Positions 26,281 to 34,375 of a stretch of DNA of 64,000 nucleotides are shown piece by piece. Both the position numbers and the translations under genes were made by a program. Source of the DNA: Streptomyces caelestis (GTDB lineage Bacteria > Actinomycetota > Actinomycetes > Streptomycetales > Streptomycetaceae); contig NZ_JACHNE010000001.1 in NCBI RefSeq assembly GCF_014205255.1, positions 7,998,001 through 8,062,000 of the forward strand, read 5' to 3'. Positions within the stretch are counted from its first letter, which is position 1, and the number at the start of each line of letters is the position of its first letter. Under the pieces are notes generated by a model. The model was not told the origin of the DNA and did not search any database. It saw nothing but the letters and a program-made list of their open reading frames with translations.

Positions 26281-28629
26281 TCAGCCACCCCCGGACAGCG
26301 TGCGGGCGAGATACGGCGCCGTCCTGCTCCGCTCGGACCGCGCCACCTCCGCCGGCGGCCCCGCTGCCACGATCCGGCCGCCCGCGTCGCCGCCGCCCGG
26401 GCCGAGGTCGATGACCCAGTCCGCGCCCGCGACGACGGACATGTCGTGCTCGACGACGATCACGGTGTGCCCGGCGTCGACGAGGCCGTGCAACTGGCGC
26501 ATCAGGACGTCCACGTCGGCCGGGTGGAGGCCGGTCGTGGGCTCGTCGAGGAGGTAGAGCGTGTGACCGCGCCGCCCGCGCTGGAGCTCGCTCGCCAGTT
26601 TGATGCGCTGGGCCTCGCCGCCGGACAACTCGGTCGCGGGCTGGCCGAGGCGGAGGTAACCCAGACCCACGTCGAGCAGCGTGCCGAGGCTGCGGGCGAC
26701 GGCCGGGGTGTCCGCGAAGAACTCCGCCGCACTCTCCACCGTCAGGTCCAGCACCTGCGCGATGTTCCGCCCCCGGTACGTCACCTCCAGCGTCTGAGGG
26801 TTGTACCGGTCTCCGCCGCAGTCCGGGCAGGGCGCGTAGGTGCTCGGCAGGAAGAGCAGCTCCACACTGACGAACCCCTCGCCCTGGCACGTCTCGCAGC
26901 GCCCTCCCGCCACGTTGAAGGAGAACCGGCCGACGCCGAAGCCCCGTTCGCGCGCCCCGTCGGTGGCCGCGAACACCTTGCGCACGACGTCGAAGAGGCC
27001 GGTGTACGTCGCGAGGTTCGAACGCGGAGTGCGTCCGATCGGCTTCTGGTCGACCGAGACCAGCCGGCCCACCCCGGCCGTGTCCTGCGTGATCTCCCCG
27101 ATGAGCGTGGACTTGCCGGAGCCGGACACTCCGGTGACCGCGGTGAACACGCCGAGCGGGAACTCGGCGGCCACACCGCGCAGGTTGTGCCGGGTGACCG
27201 GGCCGGTCTTCAGCCACCCGCTCGGTTCGCGCACCTCGCGCGCCGGGGTGGGGGAGTCGCCGAACAGGTAGCGTGCCGTCGCCGACTCCCCGACGGCCGC
27301 CAGCCCGGCGACCGGGCCGCTGTGCAGCACCCGCCCGCCGTGCTCGCCCGCGTGCGGACCCACGTCGACCAGCCAGTCGGCCCCGCGTATGACATCGAGG
27401 TGGTGCTCCACCACGAACACCGAGTTCCCGGCCGCCTTCAGCCGCTCCAGCACGACGAGCAGCGCCTCGGTGTCCGCCGGGTGCAGCCCCGCCGACGGCT
27501 CGTCGAGGACGTAGACGACACCGAACAGACCGGAGCGCAGCTGGGTGGCGAGGCGCAGGCGTTGCAGCTCGCCCGCGGAGAGGGTGGGGGCGGGCCGGTC
27601 GAGGCTGAGGTAGCCGAGGCCGAGTTCGACGATCGGCGCGATACGGGACGTGAGGTCGTCGGTGAGGACCCGGGCGGTCTCCGACGTTCCGTCCAGACCG
27701 TCGGCCAGCTCCACCAGCGGCAGTGCCGCCAGCTCGGCGATGGTCCGGCCGCCGAACGTCACCGCCAGCGCCTCCGGCCGCAGCCGGCTGCCACCGCACG
27801 CCGGGCAGGGGGCGCTGGTGAGGAACCGCTCGGCCTTCGCCCGCAGGGTCGGGCTCTTGGAATCCGAGAAGGTCTTCATCACATACCGCCGGGCGCTCAT
27901 GTACGTGCCCTGGTACGGCCGTTGGATCCGGTCCGCCTCCCGCACCGGGTGCACGGTGACCACCGGCTGCTCGTCGGTGAACAGGATCCACTCGCGCTCG
28001 TCGGCGGGCAGCTCCCGCCACGGCCGGTCCACGTCGTACCCGAGGGCGTCGAGGACGTCCCGCAGGTTCTTGCCCTGCCAGGCGCCCGGCCACGCGGCGA
28101 TCGCCCCCTCGCGGATCGACAGCGACGGATCGGGGACCAGCAACTCCTCGCTCGTACGGTGGACCCGGCCGAGCCCGTGGCACTCCGGGCAGGCCCCGGC
28201 CGCCGTGTTGGGCGAGAAGGCGTCGGAGTCGAGACGCCCGGCGCCGGGCGGGTAGGTGCCGGCCCGGGAGAACAGCATGCGCAGCGAGTTCGAGAGGTTG
28301 GTGACGGTGCCGACCGAGGAGCGCGAGGTGGGAGCCGCCCGGCGCTGCTGGAGCGAGACGGCCGGCGGCAGACCGCTGATCTCCCCGACCTTCGGCGCCC
28401 CCACCTGGTGGATCAGCCGGCGCGCGTACGGCGCCACCGACTCGAAGTAGCGCCGCTGCGCCTCCGCGTAGATCGTGCCGAACGCCAGCGACGACTTGCC
28501 CGAGCCGGACACGCCGGTGAACACGGTCAGCACGTCCCGGGGAATGTCGACGTCCACGCCCTTGAGGTTGTGCTCGCGGGCACCGCGGACACGGACGTAC
28601 GGGTCGTGGGGGCCGTGAGGGTCGTGCAT
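26281..28629 (-). CDS. UvrA-like ABC ATPase (short, UvrB-independent type)
   Basis: 782 residues from the ATG at 28629; a TTG two codons earlier is possible. Two ABC modules are present: the first Walker A is GVSGSGKSSLAFG with signature LSAGELQRLRLATQL, the second is GVSGSGKSTLIGE with LSGGEAQRIKLASEL. Walker B/D-loops are YVLDEPSAGLHP and YLLDEPTTGLHP. Zinc-binding CxxC pairs occur in both halves (CPECHGLG, CPACGGSR, CETCQGEG, CPDCGGDR). It is much shorter than housekeeping UvrA (about 950-1,000) and lacks room for the UvrB-binding domain. Such UvrA2-like proteins are linked to tolerance of DNA-binding antibiotics in producers; no biosynthetic cluster is seen here. It starts 12 bases after the upstream oxidoreductase gene and is probably cotranscribed with it. 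Confidence 0.9.
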   Translation of the reverse strand: MHDPHGPHDPYVRVRGAREHNLKGVDVDIPRDVLTVFTGVSGSGKSSLAFGTIYAEAQRRYFESVAPYARRLIHQVGAPKVGEISGLPPAVSLQQRRAAPTSRSSVGTVTNLSNSLRMLFSRAGTYPPGAGRLDSDAFSPNTAAGACPECHGLGRVHRTSEELLVPDPSLSIREGAIAAWPGAWQGKNLRDVLDALGYDVDRPWRELPADEREWILFTDEQPVVTVHPVREADRIQRPYQGTYMSARRYVMKTFSDSKSPTLRAKAERFLTSAPCPACGGSRLRPEALAVTFGGRTIAELAALPLVELADGLDGTSETARVLTDDLTSRIAPIVELGLGYLSLDRPAPTLSAGELQRLRLATQLRSGLFGVVYVLDEPSAGLHPADTEALLVVLERLKAAGNSVFVVEHHLDVIRGADWLVDVGPHAGEHGGRVLHSGPVAGLAAVGESATARYLFGDSPTPAREVREPSGWLKTGPVTRHNLRGVAAEFPLGVFTAVTGVSGSGKSTLIGEITQDTAGVGRLVSVDQKPIGRTPRSNLATYTGLFDVVRKVFAATDGARERGFGVGRFSFNVAGGRCETCQGEGFVSVELLFLPSTYAPCPDCGGDRYNPQTLEVTYRGRNIAQVLDLTVESAAEFFADTPAVARSLGTLLDVGLGYLRLGQPATELSGGEAQRIKLASELQRGRRGHTLYLLDEPTTGLHPADVDVLMRQLHGLVDAGHTVIVVEHDMSVVAGADWVIDLGPGGGDAGGRIVAAGPPAEVARSERSRTAPYLARTLSGGG

Positions 28630-28640
28630 GGGCAACGACT

Positions 28641-29639
28641 CTAACCGGAGGTGATCGCGGCCAGCCGCCGGTAGGAGTCCAGCAGCGCCTCGCGGTCGAA
28701 CGTGCTGGTGGTGACCAGGACCTCCTGCGCCCCCGTCTCTTTGAGCACCGTCTCCAGCTCGTGCGCGACCTGCTCCTCGGTGCCGGCGATGTGGCCGGTG
28801 AGGCCGGACTCGTAGAAGCCGCGTTCCCTGCCGGTCATGGTGAGCGTCTCGACGCGCTCGGCGGGCGGCAGGGGCGGGAAGGTGCCGTGCGTGCGGGAGT
28901 ACGCCATCGCCCAGGCCTCCGGGACGAGCAGCCGCCGTGCCTCCTCGGGGGTCCCGGCCACCGCGACCGTGCCCGAGACGACCACGTACGGCTCGCTCGC
29001 CCAGGGCGAGGGGCGGAAGTGCTCGCGGTAGTGGTCGATGCCGCGCCGCATCTTCTCCCGGTTCCTGAAGTCGCCGATGACCATGGGCAGCCCCGCGCGG
29101 GCCGCGATGCCGGCGCCCTCGCCCAGGGCCAGGACGAACGGCGGCACGGTCAGTCCCTCTGCGGGACGGGCGCGCACTCCGGTCGGGGAGGTGCCTTGGA
29201 ACCAGCCGAGCAGCTCACGCAGCTGGGCCTCGAAGTCCTCGGCATCCTCCTTGTCACGGCCCAGGGCCTTGCGCACCCCGTCCGTGAAGCCGACGGAACG
29301 TCCCAGGCCCATGTCGATCCGCCCGGGGAACAGCGACTCCAGCACCCCGAACTGCTCGGCCACGACCAGCGGCCGGTGGTTGGGCAGCATCACCCCGCCG
29401 GTGCCGACCCGGATCGTGTGTGTGGCGGCGGCGACGGCGGCCGCCAGCACGGTCGGCGCGGAACCGGCGACCCCGGGAACGCCGTGATGCTCCGAGACCC
29501 ACAGCCGGTGGTACCCGAGCCCCTCCAGCTCCCCGGCCAGCCGCACGGTGTCGCGCAGCGCCTCGGGATGCGTGTGTCCCTCGCGGGTGCGGGACCGGTC
29601 GAGGACGGAGAAGCGGGTGGTGGCGATCGAGGAACTCAC
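28641..29639 (-). CDS. Luciferase-like (LLM class) flavin-dependent oxidoreductase
   Basis: 332 residues from the GTG at 29639, chosen because SSSIATTRFSVLDRS is the family's usual first strand; the longer frame upstream is Arg/Pro-rich noise. The TIM-barrel features are WVSEHHGVPG, IRVGTGGVMLPNHRPL, VVAEQFGVLESLFPGRIDMG and LGRSVGFTDG, followed by ALGEGAGIAARAGLP and a C-terminal HIAGTEEQVAHELE. It uses reduced FMN and oxygen; the substrate is unknown. Widely found as a single enzyme in Streptomyces. It is the first gene of a probable two-gene unit with the UvrA-like ATPase and is divergent from the nucleotidyltransferase gene (146 bases between starts). Confidence 0.87.
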   Translation of the reverse strand: MSSSIATTRFSVLDRSRTREGHTHPEALRDTVRLAGELEGLGYHRLWVSEHHGVPGVAGSAPTVLAAAVAAATHTIRVGTGGVMLPNHRPLVVAEQFGVLESLFPGRIDMGLGRSVGFTDGVRKALGRDKEDAEDFEAQLRELLGWFQGTSPTGVRARPAEGLTVPPFVLALGEGAGIAARAGLPMVIGDFRNREKMRRGIDHYREHFRPSPWASEPYVVVSGTVAVAGTPEEARRLLVPEAWAMAYSRTHGTFPPLPPAERVETLTMTGRERGFYESGLTGHIAGTEEQVAHELETVLKETGAQEVLVTTSTFDREALLDSYRRLAAITSG

Positions 29640-29784
29640 ACCGGGTTCAACGCGTGACGGATCGTGGCATTCCCGCCGGCGCTGCCTCGCCGAAAACCCG
29701 GTGACCGCGTCCCCGCACGTCAGGACAATGGGGCGGCACGGCCCGGCACCGCCGGGTACAGCGCACCAAAAGAGGGGACCGGCC

Positions 29785-30516
29785 ATGGCCGTCGCGAACA
29801 TCCTGCTGTCCGGCATCGTCGGCTCGACCGCGTACGGCCTCGCCCGTCAGGGCTCGGACATCGACCGCCTCGGCATGTTCGCCGCGCCCACCGAGGCACT
29901 GCACGGGCTCCACGCTCCGAAGGAGTCCCACGTCACCACGGCACCGGACCGCACCCTGCACGAGGCCGCCAAGTGGTGCCGACTCGCCCTCGGCGGCAAT
30001 CCGACCGCCATGGAACTGGTGTGGCTCCCGGACGAGCTGTACGAGGTGCGTACCCCGCTGGGCGACGAACTGATCGGCATACGTACGTCGTTCCTGTGCG
30101 CGAAGCGCGTCCGGGACGCCTATCTCGGCTACGCCACCCAGCAGTTCCGCCGGCTCGAGAACCGCGGCGACGGCTCGTTCTCGGCGGACACCCGGGGGCG
30201 CACCGCGAAGCACGCCCGGCACCTGAAGCGGCTGTGCCACCAGGGCCTGGTGCTGTACACCACCGGCCGACTGGAGATCCGCGTCGAGGACCCCGAGGAG
30301 TACCACGCCTTCGGCGAGCGCGTCGCCGCCGACCCGGCGGCCGCGCTGCCCCTGCTCAGGCACTACGAGGCCGCCTTCGACGAGACGCCCACCGTGCTGC
30401 CCGAGCGGCCCGGCGAGGCGGCCGTCGAAGCGTGGCTGCGCCGGGTCCGCGGCCTCTTCTACACCGCGGATGCCGTCACGTCGTGCTCGTGCTCGCAGGC
30501 CTCGTCGATGCCGTAG
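29785..30516 (+). CDS. Nucleotidyltransferase (RlaP/PF10127 type)
   Basis: 243 residues. The N-terminus has the DNA polymerase beta-superfamily site: LSGIVGSTAYGLARQGSDID, where GS and the DxD-like S-D-I-D supply the metal-binding acids. Further segments are LHEAAKWCRLALGGNPTAME, LVWLPDELYEV, CAKRVRDAYLGYATQQFRRL and KHARHLKRLCHQGLVLYTTG. These match a bacterial family distantly related to RNA-repair and nucleotide-transfer enzymes; the substrate is unknown. GAGGGG lies just before the ATG. Its last 58 bases run into the tail of the convergent CobW gene, so the final residues (SCSCSQASSMP) may be a lengthened end after loss of an earlier stop. Confidence 0.82.
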   Translation: MAVANILLSGIVGSTAYGLARQGSDIDRLGMFAAPTEALHGLHAPKESHVTTAPDRTLHEAAKWCRLALGGNPTAMELVWLPDELYEVRTPLGDELIGIRTSFLCAKRVRDAYLGYATQQFRRLENRGDGSFSADTRGRTAKHARHLKRLCHQGLVLYTTGRLEIRVEDPEEYHAFGERVAADPAAALPLLRHYEAAFDETPTVLPERPGEAAVEAWLRRVRGLFYTADAVTSCSCSQASSMP

Positions 30517-31631
30517 GTGTCCCAGGCGGGGAACGGGTCGTCCACCGGCACGGGCTCGCCGGGTGCCATCAGGCAGTCGGTCAGGGCGGCGTGCAGAGCC
30601 GGGGCGTCCAGCCCCGTGCCGATGAACACCAGCTCCTGCGCGAAGGAGGTGTCCCCGTCCCGGGCCGCGGAGGGCTCGAAGCGGGCGACGGAGCCGGCCT
30701 GTGACCACAGGCCCGTCACCCGCGGGCGGCTCGCCAGGGTGAAGAAGCCCTTGGAGCGCAGGATCCGCCCGTACGTCCCGGCGTCCAGTTCCTCCGTGAC
30801 GAACGTCCACAACCGCCCGGGGTGGAAGGGGAGTCCGGACCGGAAGACGGTGGAGGAGATGCCGTACTCCTCGGTCTCGGGGACGTGGTCGCCGTTGAGT
30901 TCCCGGACCCAGCCCGGCGCCTGCTGGGCGCGTTCCAGGTCGAACAGACGGGTGCCGAGCACCTGGCGGAGGTCCACCCGGCCGTGCGTCGCCGTGACCA
31001 GCCGGGCGACCGGGTTCAGCCGGGTCAGGGCCGCCCGCAGCCGGGCCGCCGACTCCTCGTCCACCAGGTCGAGCTTGTTGAGGACCAGGACGTCGGCGAA
31101 CTCGACCTGGTCGACGAGCAGATCGCTGACCGTGCGCTCGTCGTCCTCGTACGGGGCGAGACCCCGCTCGGCGAGGTCGTCGCCGCTGTCCAGTTCGGCG
31201 AGGAAGTTGGCCGCGTCCACGACCGTGACCATGGTGTCCAGCAGGGCCACGTCGTCGAGGGTGGCTCCGTCGTCACGGGCGAAGGCGAAGGTGGCCGCGA
31301 CGGGCATCGGTTCGGAGATCCCGGACGACTCGATGAGGAGATGGTCGAACCGGCCCTCGCGGGCCAGGCGGTCGACCTCCTCCAGGAGGTCGTCGCGCAG
31401 GGTGCAGCAGATGCAGCCGTTGGTCAACTCGACCAGGCGTTCCTCGGTCCGCGACAGGGCGGCCTCGCCGCCGCGCACCAGGGCCGCGTCGATGTTGACC
31501 TCGCTCATGTCGTTGACGATGACGGCGACGCGGAGGCCCTCGCGATTGGCCAGGACATGGTTGAGCAGGGTGGTCTTGCCCGCCCCGAGGAATCCGGAGA
31601 GCACGGTGACGGGCAGCCGTTCGTACGACAC
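30459..31631 (-). CDS. CobW/COG0523-family GTPase, probable zinc chaperone
   Basis: 390 residues from the GTG at 31631. GTP-binding motifs: Walker A GFLGAGKTTLLNH, Walker B LIESSGISEP and VLNKLDLVDE. The metal-binding CxCC of the family is TNGCICCTLRDDL. The C-terminal domain (about 260-370) ends in a His/Glu-rich tail EACEHEHDV that could bind metal. It begins four bases after the stop of a cysteine-free L32 gene, behind a probable Zur operator. That context points to zinc delivery under zinc starvation rather than cobalamin synthesis. Longer ORF forms to 31832 would run through rpmF in another frame and are rejected. The 3' end overlaps the convergent nucleotidyltransferase gene. Confidence 0.88.
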   Translation of the reverse strand: MSYERLPVTVLSGFLGAGKTTLLNHVLANREGLRVAVIVNDMSEVNIDAALVRGGEAALSRTEERLVELTNGCICCTLRDDLLEEVDRLAREGRFDHLLIESSGISEPMPVAATFAFARDDGATLDDVALLDTMVTVVDAANFLAELDSGDDLAERGLAPYEDDERTVSDLLVDQVEFADVLVLNKLDLVDEESAARLRAALTRLNPVARLVTATHGRVDLRQVLGTRLFDLERAQQAPGWVRELNGDHVPETEEYGISSTVFRSGLPFHPGRLWTFVTEELDAGTYGRILRSKGFFTLASRPRVTGLWSQAGSVARFEPSAARDGDTSFAQELVFIGTGLDAPALHAALTDCLMAPGEPVPVDDPFPAWDTYGIDEACEHEHDVTASAV

Positions 31632-31635
31632 GGTG

Positions 31636-31806
31636 TCAGCCCTCGGGGCGCAGCAGGCCGCGCTCGTAGGCCTTGACCAGGTTCTGCGGTACGAGGTGAC
31701 GGACGCCGTCGATCGTGACCGGGACCAGCGTCGGCGTGGCGGCCTTCCACTGGGCGCGGCGGTGACGGGTGTTGCTGCGGGACATCTTCCGCTTCGGGAC
31801 AGCCAT
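31636..31806 (-). CDS. rpmF: 50S ribosomal protein L32, cysteine-free paralogue
   Basis: 56 residues, short enough to miss in ORF lists. It begins MAVPKRKMSRSNTRHRRAQW, the universal L32 start. The second half (VPVTIDGVRHLVPQNLVKAY) has no cysteines where zinc-type L32 carries a CxxC pair. Such C-minus paralogues replace the zinc-containing protein in the ribosome when zinc is scarce and release zinc for other uses; in actinobacteria they are under Zur control. GGAGGAG precedes the ATG at 31806. The stop is four bases before the cobW start, so the two form an operon. A probable Zur site lies 40-60 bases upstream. Confidence 0.93.
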   Translation of the reverse strand: MAVPKRKMSRSNTRHRRAQWKAATPTLVPVTIDGVRHLVPQNLVKAYERGLLRPEG

Positions 31807-31845
31807 GGGACTCCTCCTCGGTGGGCAGGCACCGAGAACGCTACA

Positions 31846-31866
31846 TGAAAATGGATCCCATTAACA
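31846..31866 (-). promoter_or_regulatory. Probable Zur operator upstream of rpmF-cobW
   Basis: Half-sites TGAAAATGG and CCATTAACA face each other across three bases (ATC); eight of nine positions or nearly so are symmetric, in an A/T-rich patch unusual for this DNA. It resembles the actinobacterial Zur box (TGAAAATG followed by its complement). Position 40 bases before the ATG overlaps the expected promoter, so Zn-Zur would block it. Operator identity is inferred from resemblance and from the zinc-related genes behind it. Confidence 0.65.
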
Positions 31867-31911
31867 ATTCGCGTTCCCGGCGCCCGGGCACCGATGTCCC
31901 GCCTCGGCGCG

Positions 31912-33507
31912 TCAGTCGTCGGCGCCCACGAGCATCCGTACCTCGAACTCCTCGTGTGCGGTGCTGTCCTCGGCCGGGCCCTTGTCCAGCACCGTGCCGA
32001 GCCAGCCCAGCAGGAAGCCCAGGGGGATGGAGACGATGCCGGGGTTCTGGAGCGGGAACCAGGCGAAGTCGGCCTCGGGGTAGAACGAGGCCGGGGCGGA
32101 GGAGACGACGGGGGAGAACACGGCGAGCAGGACGGAGCTGAGCAGACCGCCGTAGAGGCTGAGCAGTGCTCCCTTCGCCGTGAAGCGCCGCCAGAAGAGG
32201 GTGTAGATGATCGTCGGCAGGATCGCGGACGCCGCGATGGCGAAGGCCAGGAACGCGAGCGTCGCGGTGTTCGCCCCCCACGCGACCAGGGCCAGCAGGA
32301 TGCCGAGGATGCCGATGACCGCCCCGGACAGCCGGGCGACGGTCAGCTCCTCCGTCTCGCTCGCCCGGCCCTTGCGGATCACCTCGCCGTACAGGTCGTG
32401 CGCGAGGGACGAGGCAGCGGCCAGCGTGAGACCCACCGCGACGGCGAGCAGGGTCAGATACGCAAGGCAGGTCAGCAGGGCGGTGAGGACGCTGCCGCCC
32501 AGCTCGTGCGCGAGCAGCAGGACGGAGGCGTTGCCGGTGCGGTCCGTGCTCTCGATGGCGTCCCGGCCGAGGAGCGCGGTGGCGCCCAGGCCGAGGATGC
32601 CGGCCCCGAAGCAGACCGCGCCGACCAGGCCGATCGCCCACACGACGGAGCGGCGCAGAACGCTGCTGCTGCGCGGGGCGAGCAGCCGCATCAGCACGTG
32701 CGGAAGGGCGGCGAGACCGAGGACGATGGCCAGTTCGAGGCTGAGGAAGTCCAGCTTGTTGCTGACGGTGCCGCCGTAGCGCAGCCCGGGTTCGAGGAAG
32801 TCCAGACCGGTTCCGCTGCGGTCGGCCGCCCTGGCGAGCAGCGCGTTGGGATTCCAGTCGAAGCGGTGCAGCACCCAACCCGCGGTGAACAGCACGCCCA
32901 CGATCAGCATCACGGCCTTGATGATCTGGATGACCGTCGCTCCGGGCATGCCTCCCAGGGAGGCGTACAGGATCACGAAGGTGCCGATCACGGCCACGCA
33001 CAGGGTGCGGGTGGTGGCGCTCGGCGCGCCGGTGAACTGCGTCAACAGGGCGACACTGCCCACGAGTTGGGCCACCAGGTAGAGGGTCGTGATGGCCAGG
33101 ATGCAGACCGCCAGCGCCACCCGCACCGGCCGCTGCTGCCGGGGCAGGCGCAGCGCCACCGTGTCGCCCAGGGTGAACCTGCCCGTGCGCTGCAGGGGTT
33201 CGGCGATGAGCAGCAGCACCATCATCCAGGCGACGGTGGTGCCGCCGAGGTACATCAGTCCGTCGTACCCGGTCAGGGCGACCAGTCCGGTGCTGCCCAG
33301 CAGGGTGGCGGCGGACAGGTAGTCGCCGCACATGGCGAGGCCGTTGCGCAACGGCGACATGGTGCGGTTGCCGAGGTAGAACTCGCTGATCTCGTCGCGC
33401 TGGGGCGCCGTCAGCAGGGCCGTGAACAGGGTGATCACGACCACGGTCAGGAACAGTACGAACGTCAGCTGGAGGCTGCTGTCGTCGATGGCGGCGATCG
33501 TCACCAC
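31912..33507 (-). CDS. Sodium:solute symporter, cation/acetate (ActP) type
   Basis: 531 residues from the GTG at 33507 (AGGGGG eight bases upstream; the next GTG at 33504 is equally possible). About 13 membrane helices can be traced from LTFVLFLTVVVITLFTALL to VSIPLGFLLGWLGTVL. Family segments: FYLGNRTMSPLRNGLAMCGDYL, ATLLGSTGLVALTGYDG, AILPTIIYTLFWRRFTAKGA. It moves acetate or another short monocarboxylate with sodium or protons into the cell. It directly follows a DUF485 gene, the usual companion of acetate symporters (yjcH-actP in E. coli); stop and start overlap. Exact substrate not determinable by eye. Confidence 0.9.
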   Translation of the reverse strand: MVTIAAIDDSSLQLTFVLFLTVVVITLFTALLTAPQRDEISEFYLGNRTMSPLRNGLAMCGDYLSAATLLGSTGLVALTGYDGLMYLGGTTVAWMMVLLLIAEPLQRTGRFTLGDTVALRLPRQQRPVRVALAVCILAITTLYLVAQLVGSVALLTQFTGAPSATTRTLCVAVIGTFVILYASLGGMPGATVIQIIKAVMLIVGVLFTAGWVLHRFDWNPNALLARAADRSGTGLDFLEPGLRYGGTVSNKLDFLSLELAIVLGLAALPHVLMRLLAPRSSSVLRRSVVWAIGLVGAVCFGAGILGLGATALLGRDAIESTDRTGNASVLLLAHELGGSVLTALLTCLAYLTLLAVAVGLTLAAASSLAHDLYGEVIRKGRASETEELTVARLSGAVIGILGILLALVAWGANTATLAFLAFAIAASAILPTIIYTLFWRRFTAKGALLSLYGGLLSSVLLAVFSPVVSSAPASFYPEADFAWFPLQNPGIVSIPLGFLLGWLGTVLDKGPAEDSTAHEEFEVRMLVGADD

Positions 33508-33947
33508 GTGCGGAACCCCCTGGTGCCGTGCTGGAGGGGCTGCCCGGCCCCCTGGGGCGGCGCCGCCGCGCGGGCGCGGCGGTTCTCGTTCTCGTACTGA
33601 CGCGATCTCAGGCCGCGGGCGAGCGGATCGACCCGGTTGCGCATGTGCCGGACATAGCACCACGCGGTCACACCCATGATCACGAACTGCCCGAGGCCGA
33701 GGGTGAGCCCGATCGTGAGGTGACCGAAAAGCGGCTGGTTCATTACCGCGGGTACAAAACTCGACAACAGCACATACAGCAGGAATCCGCCGACGGACAG
33801 GATCGTCGCCCGGGTGCCGAAGCGGCGCTGCGCGCGACGCAGAGAGTGGAATTCGGGATGGTCGGATATACGAGACGGCGGAGCGTGATCGATGTGCGGA
33901 AGCGGGAATGTGGGAGTGTCATCCCGCCGCGGTGGAAATTCGGGCAC
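33501..33947 (-). CDS. DUF485-family membrane protein, symporter companion
   Basis: 148 residues from a GTG at 33947 with an AAGAAGG run upstream. After a Pro-rich start comes the DUF485 core: HPEFHSLRRAQRRFGTRATI followed by helix LSVGGFLLYVLLSSFVPAVM, a short loop (NQPLFGHLTIG) and a second helix (LTLGLGQFVIMGVTAWCYV). The family is a two-helix partner of ActP-type symporters, of unknown mechanical role. The stop codon overlaps the first codons of the symporter. The promoter must lie in the 430-base gap upstream. Confidence 0.86.
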   Translation of the reverse strand: MPEFPPRRDDTPTFPLPHIDHAPPSRISDHPEFHSLRRAQRRFGTRATILSVGGFLLYVLLSSFVPAVMNQPLFGHLTIGLTLGLGQFVIMGVTAWCYVRHMRNRVDPLARGLRSRQYENENRRARAAAPPQGAGQPLQHGTRGFRTW

Positions 33948-34375
33948 AGGCGCACCTTCTTCGCTGCTTCGTGCCCCGCACTCGACCCCTTCGAGTCAGT
34001 GGTCCCGTCCGGCTTTCGAGCAGGGTGGAGGAATGCCGGACGCACTGCGGGGGTGCGGGCTCTGTGGGGGTCTCGTGAAACCGAGAAAATCGCTGTTCGG
34101 ATTCACGCGGACGGCCTCGGGGTTCTGTGTGGAGATCCCCGACCAGCCCCGGCCACGGGTGGTGGCGAGGCTGAATGCGGAGTATGTCAGTGCGACGCTT
34201 GAGCCATCAACTGTGAGGGGTCGATTGACCGCTGTGCGTGGCGCGTTCACGCCGCGTCGGGTGGGGGATACGGCGACGGCATGCGGAAAGGGTAGGCCCG
34301 CGCCTGGTACGGACCATTTCTCCGGCCGGGCCGTCCCACCACGCGCCGCGTCGTCGGACAACCCGGCCGGCCTGG
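33948..34375. other. Intergenic stretch upstream of the symporter operon
   Basis: 428 bases with no supported gene. The A/T content is locally higher than average near 34080-34100 and 34180-34230 (for example AAATCGCTGTTCGGATTC, CATCAACTGTGAGGGGTC), as expected for promoter DNA for the leftward symporter operon. The beta-helix gene converges here with its 3' end. I could not define -10/-35 boxes with confidence. Confidence 0.5.

Noticed and set aside
25562..28183. 873-codon frame opposite and beyond the UvrA-like gene
   Set aside because: It is offset from the true UvrA-like frame on the same strand and is Arg/Gly/Ala-rich; the ABC motifs are all in the other frame.
31631..31832. Longer CobW start in the same frame (to 31832)
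   Set aside because: It would pass through the rpmF gene in another frame and place the start beyond the rpmF ribosome site; the GTG at 31631 directly follows the rpmF stop.
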